A stretch of DNA of 56,207 bases from Astrothelium macrocarpum (lineage: Eukaryota; Ascomycota; Dothideomycetes; Trypetheliales; Trypetheliaceae): assembly GCA_021030915.1 (NCBI GenBank), contig JAGEMR010000168.1, positions 1-56,207 on the forward strand, in the 5' to 3' direction. Shown piece by piece: positions 47,288 to 56,207 of the stretch. A program made the translations under genes and the position numbers. The notes below the pieces were generated by a model. That model ran no database searches. It was not told where the DNA came from and saw only the letters and a program-made list of their open reading frames with translations. The first letter of the stretch is position 1. Each line of letters starts with the position of its first letter.

Positions 47288-49877
47288 TCAATATCGACCA
47301 GTAAAATCCAGTTGCCCAATCTGCCACCCGTCCAAGAAATCAAAACCTAGGAAATCCACATCGAACGGCGGACTATTCTCACACTGCTCCATTTGAGACG
47401 AAATTACGTTGACCTGTGTGTGCGGCGAAGCGTACGCATCCGCCGTGCTGTTGCCTTGTGACTGCGACTGTGCAGGTACTTGACCGAGAATGTTGGGCGG
47501 AAGCAGGTACAGATTTTTCTTGGTAAGAATCTCCTCAAATACCGGCAGCGCTCTTTTCAGAGCCGGTATTTCTTTTCCCTGGGCGAGAAGAAGCATTGCC
47601 TGGCTGATGGATATCCGAGCCATGGAACGGACGAGGTCCGTCTCGGCTGGATCGAGGGCCGCCTCGATATGTAGAGCGAGTAGCATAGTTATTGTGGTTA
47701 CGCTGACAGGACCATTGTTAGTTCCACTGGTGCGTTTTATAGAGCATGTTTGAAAGTTGAGAAAATGGGCAAAAACGAATGGCACCTACAAAGGTATGGG
47801 AAAATCCTGAAGGGTACCACTCGCCAATACCCTCATGGCAATCGAATCCAACTCTAGAATAGCAGACCGAAGCCGCTGCTTGACCCACTCGCTCCAGTCC
47901 GCATGTCGGGACTGCTGCCAACAGCGTCGTATCAGACGACACAAGATGCACTCAAACCTATAGCTCATGGCTTGTGCATTCAGATAGAACACATCAGTTC
48001 CAGTATTACCAACCACGTGCATCTTGGCAGCGAGAGAGTTGCGCCATGCATCGAGCGGGCGCATCATTTGGCGAGGATCCTGCTGTGTCTTGTTTTTTAC
48101 AATGGAGAAACACTGTCCGACTAGGTAGAGTTAGTCATGCTTGTAGTATCACCTGCAGATTGAAAATGATAAGAAAAAGGAATAAGAGAAAGAATCGAAT
48201 AGAATCAACACGCACATATTTGAGACAACTCGCAGTGGACAACAGGCAAGGCCTTTTGCTGAGGCGTGACTGCCGATAGCAAGCCGGATGATGCTCCCGA
48301 GATATCCTCCGCTTCCGAGTCATCTTCCGTCCTAGGCTCGATCGCGGAGGTGTTTTCGAGTAGTCGCGAGCGTCTGGTATTGAGAAAGACGTGGAAAATG
48401 TCTAAAGACTACGTAGCTATAGTAAGCATAAAGCAGGAAGAACAGAACACGGTGACGAGAAGAGGGACGTACGTAGAGAGCCCACCAGATCCTTCTGTAC
48501 AACTTCACGACTTTGCGGGGCTTGTTTTGTCGAATACACCTGTTGGAGAGTTCGTAGGCAGTTAGTACCTGCAAAACATGTCATAGGTGTCACAGTCCAT
48601 GAGGAGGAAACTCACGTGTTGCGTAAGTCAAGCTTGGTGGTAAGACGGATCGCGTTGTGGAACCAGTAGCCAAAGTCCCGGTCGGTGGGGTGGTCAAGAA
48701 CTACCATGCACAAAATGATGGATCCCTGCAGCATCAACAACGGGTCATCTTCGGCAGCAAAGTCGTGAAGCAGCTTGGCCTTGAAAAAGAAGGACTCTTG
48801 CGCGGCCGAGCGGCTGGCAAAGCCGCAGGCGGATAGCACATCTGCTGGCGCATGGAGACTGGCTGGTGTTAAAATGACGCGGAGCAGGAATAACGAGCAG
48901 TCGCCGGCTTGATAGCCGCGAATGAAATCAGCTCTGTTGATCACGGGAGTAAAAGGGTGGACGTGGTTAAAGTATGTCTTAACGAGGACATCCCTGTTGT
49001 TTTGTCTGTGAGTAGAGTGAAGACGAAGACCCAAAGAAGATGGAGGATAGAACATTTAAGATTTTCTTACAAGTTGCGCGGAGGAGGTAGATCAAAGACA
49101 CCCTTCTTGACAAGATATTCATTGTCAATGTCGTCCAATTGGGGTAGCTTGGTCCATGGATAGTTCTGGGGAGTAAAACTGTCTTCCGGCCTTGGACAGT
49201 AGGGGGTACTGGAAGTAGTGTGGTGTCGACTGGATTCTGTAGTTTCTTTCACAGCGTCGTTTAGAATACTGAGGTAGAGCAGATCTGGTTCAGTCTGACG
49301 TGGGCTTTGGCTATCCGGGGGATCAGAAGCGGAAGGTTGCTTTGATTGTTTTGATCGTTTTGATTTATTGGAATGAGCAGATTGATCAGATTGATCAGAT
49401 TGATCAGATTGATTGGGACTGTCTATTTGGCTACTATTGGACGTAGCGATGTCTGTAGTCTAGTAACGATTAGTGGGAATTCTGAGGGATCGCAGAATGA
49501 TCAGAAGAAAAGGCGGAGAAGAGAAGCAGGTGGGACACTGCCAATCATCTAAAGCATTCTCGCACATGACTAGGACTCGGTAAAACATGTCTTACTTTCC
49601 TATGAGCCCCATCTATGTTAGCACGCGCCTGATGAGCCATGGGCCGTGAACCATCCTATCAGTACTCAACTCACCTGGTCCGAACCTTACGGACCGGCAG
49701 TACACACGCCCTGGCACACTGTTTGCTGGTACAGCTGCTACAGGGGAGGCCAATCACAGCAGCATCGCACTTGATCTTGCGTACACGGCAGGGCACACAT
49801 GCCTTGTTGGCTTTGAGGGCACGTTTTCCGGTTTCTCCCGCTCTCTGTGGCTCGCTACCAGAAGCAGAAGTATTCAT
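47288..49877 (-). CDS. Zn2Cys6 transcription factor with fungal-specific TF domain
   Basis: Seven exons are inferred (49675-49877, about 49071-49459, 48616-49005, 48473-48539, 48216-48408, 47790-48120, 47288-47702), giving about 660 residues. Residues 22-60 form an intact binuclear zinc cluster (KACVPCRVRKIKCD...CSSC...C) with the long third loop seen in cutinase-transcription-factor-1-beta-like proteins. A low-complexity QSDQSDQSDQ linker, encoded by the GATTGATCA-type repeat at about 49380-49425, leads to the fungal-specific TF domain (YFNHVHPFTPVINRADF, LDLRNT|CI, LYRRIWWALY). The first intron is uncertain: with the GTGAGT donor at 49674 and the TAG acceptor at 49460 the frame is one base off, so a micro-exon or a less usual donor (AAG|GTTCGG) must be used, or the gene is mutated there. 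All other junctions keep frame. Possible target: the adjacent transporter gene. Confidence 0.8.
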
Positions 49878-50400
49878 GGAAAGGGGAGGGATGTTTGTTA
49901 CAGCCTACAATGGCGTGGACGATCATGGCATAAGAGGGTTTGGGTAGTAGAGTGACGGCGTTTTCCTTTATGTTTTGAGATTTCGGCGTTTGAATCTTAG
50001 GTCAGCTCGGAGATTTGTATATTCCCGAGTTAAGCTCACGAGCCCACGGCCCGAACCGTTTTCAACAGCCTCAGGGTTTTTTCGCATGAACAGTTTTTGC
50101 GGCAAACTCCGAAGTACCTGCCGTCGCGGCGAATTCGCATGACTGCGCATCACGACAGCCACAATGCTGATAATAGTAGCTTTCCAGCATCGAGATAGAG
50201 CTCTGGGGGCTAGATATGGGCTTTCAATGAATTTCAGCGGTGGTACGAGCTTTTGTATCAGTGCTGTGACGGATAAATCCCCCTGAGCTACGAGACACCC
50301 CCATGGAGACGCCGTGATCCAGTCTTTGGCTGATGGAGTAGTTCTCCCCTGTGGAAACGCCATGGCCCTGTGGAAATGCTATAAAAATAAAGTTGTATAA
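49878..50400. other. Intergenic transition to the right repeat block
   Basis: About 520 bp of normal composition upstream of the second Zn2Cys6 gene, with its promoter. No gene is seen. From about 50380 on, diverged repeats begin. Confidence 0.4.
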
Positions 50401-50739
50401 CAGATTTGATCCAACTACATAGTGGTATTCTGTTTTAAGTCACCCGTGACTCATAAATCCCTGTGGATACGCTGTGGAAATAAAGCTGTATAATAGATTT
50501 GATCTAATTACACAATGGTCATCCGTTTTAAGGTGACTCATAAGTGTTCTATCTGGTCCACAAGACTTATTTAAACTCAATATTGACACCAAACCCGATA
50601 CCTTTCCACAATGACGACGTGATTGTAAATCGTTATAAAATTATAAATGACTCATAAATATTCTATCTGATTTATAAGATTTATTTAAATTTAATATTGA
50701 TATTAAATCTGATATTTTTTTATAATAATAATATAATTA
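50380..50739. repeat. Tandem diverged repeat units, one weakly and one strongly RIP-mutated
   Basis: The unit starting GACTCATAAGTGTTCTATC (about 50530) recurs about 118 bp further right as GACTCATAAATATTCTATC (about 50648). The two stay aligned for about 90 bp with differences that are nearly all C/G in the first and T/A in the second. A second pair (GTGGAAATGCTATAAAAATA at about 50371, GTGGATACGCTGTGGAAATA at about 50462) behaves alike. Related sequence reappears near 54880-54960, and inverted near 55090-55230. The family is not recognised. Confidence 0.7.
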
Positions 50740-53700
50740 ACGTATTGGATCAGCGAAGCGGCCATATCAGCGAAGCGGCCGCTTTTTCTTGGCACCACCA
50801 TCTCATGTTTTTCAATCATTATTTTTATCATTATCCAAATCCCAATTTACAGATTCTAAATTTATATCAGATTTTAAAAATTTTTCAATATTTTTTTGAT
50901 AAATATATATATTATATTCTATCTTTTTATAATTTTCATAATATCATAAAATTGATTGAATTCTTTTTTAATTATTATTATTTCGAATTTTTTTAAATAA
51001 TTATAATATTTTAAATATATTTATAATAATTTATATTATTTTTATATTATATTTTATTATATTATTATATTGAATTTGTTTTTTTTTATATTTTTTTCGT
51101 TTAATTATTATTTTTAATTATTCTTCAAATTCTATAATACGGAAAATTTGAAATATATTTTAATATAATATTAATTCAGTATTTTTTATAAATTATAAAA
51201 ATCCATTTTTAATTTTTAAAAATGATTAAATAAAAGAATTATTTATAAATCTATAACGTATTCCACAAGCGAGTGGAACACACAAGCGAGTGGAATACGA
51301 ATACCAAAAATTTATCCCACTCATTTCAATATATAATGTCTCAATCCAATAATGTGTATTTAATTCACAAAGAAATTCGAATATAATTTATAATCCAGGT
51401 TATTCAAAGAGGTCAATTTGATACGAAAAAAGACGCGATTACGACTTTCAATATTTGTCATATAATTATATATCAAAGACATCTCAGAATCAAATCAAAA
51501 GAGGAAATTCAATTAAAATTTTTGAAATTTGTAAAAATAGAAGAAGATATGATTATATATTATATATTCGATTTTGATGTATGAGGATATTCTTCTATTT
51601 ACGCCCGAATCTGAAATATTATAGATTTATTATTTATTTCACAAAATGAAAAAAAAATTGAAAAAAATTAATTTATAAATTTTATCAAACGAAAGACTGA
51701 ATTTAAAATGAAATTCAATCAAAAATTTGATTATTGAAGATATTTATATGAAAATTATGATATAATTAAAAATTAATTCTATTTGATAAATAATATCAAA
51801 ATAAAATATAATATATTGAATAAAGATATCTAAAATTTTAATGAAAATGATTTTATAATGAAAATTATTTTAAATATTTTAAAAATTATTATTAATTTAA
51901 AAAAATATTATAAATTAAAATAAATTTAATCAAATAATCATGAATGAATTTTGATAATTTTAAATATTAATAAAATAGATCGAATAATTCTATTTTTTAT
52001 CATTTTTTAAAATAAAATTTATTAAAATTTTTGATATGATAAAAATTAATTATTATTCTAATGACGAATTATAATTTTTAAAAATGATTGAATAATAAAT
52101 AAATTTGATATTAAATGGATTAAATATTTTGATATATATATAAAAAAAGAGATTATAAATATATATCATTTATTGATTCTGAATGAATATGAGAATTATA
52201 ATTTTATAAAATTTGAAAAATTTTGTGAAAAAAATAAAATAATAATTTTTTATATATCATTATATTTATTATATTTTTTATAATTATTAAATATGGATTA
52301 TTTTTCGTCTTTAAAAAAAATATATTCATATCAGATCGAAATTTTGATACATAATTAAATTAATTATATCATAAAAATAGAATTTTTATTAATTTTTATT
52401 AATATTTTTAATATATTAATTATAAAAATCCAAATTTTAGAAGATTTTCGAGATATTGATTTTATTTCTTTTAATTCATAAATGATATTAAAAAAATTGA
52501 ATATTCAATTAAAAATTTTATCAAAATTTCTTTTATAAAAAATATTTTAAAAATTTAAAATATCAAAAAATATCAAAAAATTTGAATTTCAATTTATATT
52601 AATTTTTAAAAAATTTATAAATTTTTAAAAAAATTCATTTATTGGATTTATTAAAATTTTAAAAATTTTTATTAAAAATGTATAAATAATGGTGTATTAA
52701 TTTAAAATTATAAAAATATGAATTCAAGAATTTGAAATAATAAATATAATTCATATAAAACGTAAAATATATAAAAGAAAATGTTTATAAATAAATGGAA
52801 TTTTAAATAAAGAAAAAATTTAAAAATTGGATATTATAAAGACTGGTAATATAAAATTTAGACATTTGAATGTTGATGAAAATGGTGGAATAGAAAATAA
52901 TATCACACGTCAAAAGCGCTATAAAAATTGCGGAAAGATTGGATATAATATTAGAATATGTGAAAATTATGAAAAAGAAGATTCTGAATCAGATATAAAT
53001 AATATAGATAGAATTTCTGATAATAGTATTGAATAATTGATGGTTTTCTGATTGAGGTAGTAACTTTTTTGGTGTTTGTGTTCCACTCGCTTGTGTGTTC
53101 CACTCGTTTGTGGAATACGTTATTATGATTTAAATTCATAAATATTATTTGAAATTTTTGATTATTATATTATTTCTGATAAAAGGAATTCTGATGATAT
53201 ATATAATCATATATTCAAATAATCCAATATTTTTTACGTATTAATTGGAATTAATTCTGATATTTTAAAAATCTTTTGATAATTTTTTTCTATAAATATA
53301 TTAAAAAACACGTTTTTAAAAATTGAAAAAAAAATCTTTTTTATTAATATAAAAAACGCGTTAATATATCAAATTTTATATATTTTAAGAATATTTTAAT
53401 TTTAAAGATGTAAAATAAATCATATTTAAAAATTAAAAAATATATAAAAAATAAAATGATATATAAAATATGAAAATTTTATTTTCGAAATAAAAATTTT
53501 TAAAATTCTAATTAAAATAATTTTTATAATCATTTAAAATAAATAATTAATATTCTTTAATTTGACGCGTTTTTATATATATATTAAAATATTTTAATTA
53601 TTCCAAATTAAATATATTATTAATTTAATTATTTTCAGAAATTGAAAATTTTCAAATAAAAAATATATCTATTTTTTTGTATCAAATAAAAATATAAATA

Positions 53701-54457
53701 CGTTTTTTATAAATAATAAATAATAGAATTATATATTTAATAATATAAATATTCTGAATTATAATAATCCATTTACGATTATTTAATTAAATAAATTGAA
53801 ATCGAATATATTTTTTAATATTAATAATAATTTTTATTGATCTGATAATATTTATTTAAAAATCAATTTTATTGAAATTATGAATATTATTATCAAATAT
53901 CTTATATTTAATTTTTATTTTTTTAATCAATTTAAATCATATATTTATAATTTTTGAATTCTTTTATAATATTTTTTATTAATCTTTTATTTGATTGAAA
54001 ATTATTTTTAATTCATCAGAATATATTATAAATTTTTCAATTGATTTTTTATTTATTAATTTTTCATTATATATATTTAATATTTTATTTATTATATCTG
54101 ATATTTTATATAATCGAAATATAAATTCTTTCGAATTTAAATCGAAAATATATTAAATAATAATTTCTTTTTTATTTATTATAAATTTTGAATAATTAAA
54201 TTAAATGATAAATCAAAAATTTTTTTTATATAATTGATCAAAAAATCATTAATATCTGAAATTAAATACCGTTATAATAAATCATAAATTTTTAAATTAT
54301 TCAGATTTATAAATTCGGAATATAAAATTAATTCTATTTTTTTATTGAATTAATAATATTTTACGTTATTATTATATATTATGATAATTCATAAAATAAT
54401 GATATCAAAAAAAAGCGGCCGCTTCATTGATATGGCCGCTTCGCTGATCCAATACGT
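50740..54457 (-). mobile_element. Fot1/pogo-like transposon D, interrupted by element E
   Basis: The ends are ACGTATTGGATCAGCGAAGC (left) and its complement ending ...TCCAATACGT (right), flanked by TA (50738-50739, 54458-54459). Each terminus has a doubled ATCAGCGAAGCGGCC motif. Without the nested E element the length is about 1.85 kb, equal to B and E. On the minus strand just inside the left end, a frame ends with an acidic ESVNWDLDND-like tail, suggesting a transposase read right-to-left. The interior is RIP-degraded. A paralogous uninterrupted copy of the target at about 50600-50650 supports the boundaries. Confidence 0.85.
51256..53120 (+). mobile_element. Fot1/pogo-like transposon E nested in D, with transposase remnant
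   Basis: The 1865-bp element has inverted repeats ACGTATTCCACAAGCGAGTG (left) and the complement ending ...GTGGAATACGT (right), with TA at 51254-51255 and 53121-53122. Near the right end a plus-strand frame (about 52827-53036) encodes the transposase C-terminus with a CCHC-type knuckle. Its first Cys and its His both read Tyr, as RIP would cause, and an acidic EDSESD tail follows. The frame ends at TAA 53034-53036. The same family as element A. The upstream coding part is destroyed by AT drift. Confidence 0.85.
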
Positions 54458-55239
54458 TATAAATTATTATAAAATTATAAAATAATAAAAATATTTATTA
54501 TTATTTTTTATAATTATAAAATGATAAAATAAATTTTAATATTTTAATAAATTTAATAAATTATATTTGAATTTTATATAATAATATTTTTATTATATTT
54601 TATTTATATTTATTATTAATATTTAATTAAATTTTTATATTTATAAATTTAAAATAAATAATATTAATATTGAATTTAATAATATTAAATATTTTAAATA
54701 TTTTATTTTTTTTAATTTTATATTTTTTTTATAAAAAAATCAAAAAATTCAGTTTTTTTAAATTTTATATTATTAATTTTAAATTAATAAAAATAATCTT
54801 ATTAAATAAAAATTAAATTAAATTATTTATTTAAAAATATTTAATATTTTTTTTTAAATTTTATTATGAAATTTTTATAAAAATAAAATTATATAATAGA
54901 TTTAATCTAATTATATAATAAAATTTTATTTTAAAAAATTTTATTTTATTAATTCATCTTATTAATCATAAATATTTTTTTTAATCAAATTTATTTTATA
55001 TATTTTTTATTTTTATTTTTTAGATTTTTTTAATATTAAAATTGATATTAAAAAAAAGTTAAAAAAAAAAAATAAATTGAAAATATATAAAATATCATTA
55101 TATTAGATCAAATTTATTATATAAATTTATTTTTACGATATCTTTACAGAATTGAATTTAGATAAGTCTTATAAATCAGATAGAACATTTATAATTCACC
55201 CATGAATTAGATAGAACATTTATGAATCACTCATGAATT

Positions 55240-55560
55240 TGATTTTGGATCCAATAAATAAAAGATTTTGGATTCAATATAGATTGGATATTTCTGGGGT
55301 AAACCCAACAAAAATTGGGGGATCATTGGGTTACCAAAACTGACCCAACCTCAACCCGTTGGAACCTCTAGCCATGCTTGCTCTACTAGAATCAAGCTTT
55401 GCAAACTCAGCTGCATACTACAAATCGGTCGCTCAAAAAAGTTAGCTATAATTGGAAAGACACTCTCGTACATCTCAACTTCCACAGCTTTTCTGTAGAA
55501 GCAATTAGTCGAGAGGCGTTGTGACATACACAATGATATTCTGTCTTAAGAATTCTCTAT
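55240..55560. other. Non-degraded 300-bp island inside the inverted repeat
   Basis: Base composition is normal here while everything on either side is RIP-degraded, so this piece was probably single-copy. A 60-codon minus-strand frame (55351-55533) has no recognisable domain. No identity can be given. Confidence 0.5.
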
Positions 55561-55871
55561 TCTATCAATTTATTTTATCAATCATATAAATTTTCTTTCT
55601 CAATTGAATATATTTTAAAATTTATTTTATATGTTTTTAATTTATTTTTTTTTTTTTGAATTTTTTTTAATATCTATTTTAATATTTAAAAATTATTATA
55701 AAATATTTTTAATTTATATTTTTTTAAAAATTTTTTATTTTATTTTTTAAATACTTTTTTTATATTTAATATTAATAATTTAATATAATTTTTTTTAATA
55801 AATATTTTTATAAAAATTTAATAATAAAATTTAAAAAAAATATTAAATATTTTTAAATAAATAATTTAATT

Positions 55872-56016
55872 TAATTTTTATTTAATAAAATAATTTTTAT
55901 TTAATGAAATAGTTTTTATTTAATGAAATAGTTTTTATTTAATGAAATAGTTTTTATTTAATGAAATAATTTTTATTTAATGAAATAGTTTTTATTTAAT
56001 GAAATAATTTTTATTA
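55872..56016. repeat. 19-bp AT-rich tandem array, about 7 copies
   Basis: The unit TTTTTATTTAATGAAATAG (or ...AATAA) repeats about seven times without gaps. The corresponding place in the left arm of the inverted repeat (about 54790-54815) has a single unit, so the array expanded after the arms were formed. Confidence 0.85.
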
Positions 56017-56133
56017 ATTTAAAATTAATAATATAAAATTCAAAAAAATTAAATTTTTTGATTTTTTTATAAAAAAATATAAAATTAAAAAAAAAAAAAA
56101 AATTTAATATTATTAAATTTAATATTAATATTA

Positions 56134-56207
56134 ACGTGGTTTACCACTCAGCCGGTCATATCAGTCAGTCGGTCACTTTCCGCACCAGAAAACCACTTAA
56201 ATTTTTG
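56134..56207 (+). mobile_element. Left end of another pogo-like transposon (element F), runs off the window
   Basis: ACGTGGTTTACCACTCAGCC follows TA (56132-56133). It has the same architecture as the other termini here: ACGT start, then a doubled CAGTC/CAGCC-GGTCA motif and a short GC-rich stretch. The sequence differs from A-E, so it is a fourth terminal family. The right end lies beyond the window. Confidence 0.6.

Larger units (their letters stand above)
54640..56133. repeat. Large inverted repeat of degraded AT-rich DNA
   Basis: The stretch about 54640-54900 reappears as its reverse complement at about 55790-56133. For example, left aattttatattattaattttaaattaataaa matches right tttattaatttaaaattaataatataaaatt over hundreds of bases with few differences. 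A weaker match may extend inward towards 55060 and 55640. Between the arms lies about 300 bp of normal composition (55240-55560). This could be two head-to-head copies of one repeat or the two long inverted ends of a single element. Confidence 0.6.

Noticed and set aside
50697..50996. 99-codon frame spanning transposon D's left end
   Set aside because: It crosses the TIR and is Phe/Tyr/Asn-rich AT-drift sequence; the likely transposase runs on the opposite strand.
1..56207. CRISPR array, rRNA genes or bacterial-type operon signals
   Set aside because: None seen; introns and gene families are clearly those of a filamentous fungus.

Overview
The window is from a filamentous ascomycete (Pezizomycotina). 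Genes carry short introns of 44-101 bp with GT-AG ends (one GC-AG) and CTAAC/ACTAAT-like branch sites. There is an AflR-type Zn2Cys6 regulator, a fungal non-reducing polyketide synthase and a COP9 signalosome subunit, and the outer repeats are AT-rich with the transition-only decay of repeat-induced point mutation (RIP). I cannot fix the class or species from sequence alone.

Layout. (1) 1-5.9 kb: RIP-degraded AT-rich block holding Fot1/pogo-like DNA transposons (TA target duplications, ACGT-starting terminal inverted repeats, about 1.86 kb) and the 3' end of an LTR retrotransposon inserted in one of them. (2) 7.5-20.8 kb: an anthraquinone (atrochrysone/emodin-type) biosynthetic cluster: AflR-like regulator, questin-oxidase-like (DUF4243) enzyme, EthD-type decarboxylase, DUF1772 anthrone oxygenase, metallo-beta-lactamase thioesterase, and a SAT-KS-AT-PT-ACP polyketide synthase without a thioesterase domain. 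A broken glutathione S-transferase (21.4-21.8 kb), a secreted cupin (22.4-23.4 kb) and a P450 (25.1-27.0 kb) follow and may be the cluster's far side. (3) 28-38 kb: a MIT-domain protein, COP9 signalosome subunit 3 and an MFS transporter. (4) 37.9-43.1 kb: a 5.2-kb stretch with no convincing gene. (5) 43.1-49.9 kb: a single-pass membrane protein, a second MFS transporter and a second Zn2Cys6 regulator. (6) 50.4-56.2 kb: another RIP-degraded block with nested pogo-like elements, diverged tandem repeats and a large inverted repeat.

How the core works: by family precedent the synthase makes an atrochrysone-type octaketide on its carrier domain, the metallo-beta-lactamase protein releases it, the EthD protein decarboxylates it to an anthrone, the DUF1772 protein oxidises the anthrone to an anthraquinone such as emodin, and the DUF4243 enzyme opens the central ring to a benzophenone. 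The pathway may be impaired or rewired here. The regulator's zinc cluster has Tyr in place of its first Cys (a TpG-to-TpA change), the P450 has Tyr in place of the ExxR arginine, and the GST is a pseudogene. All three lie within a cluster that starts 1.6 kb from a RIP-degraded block.
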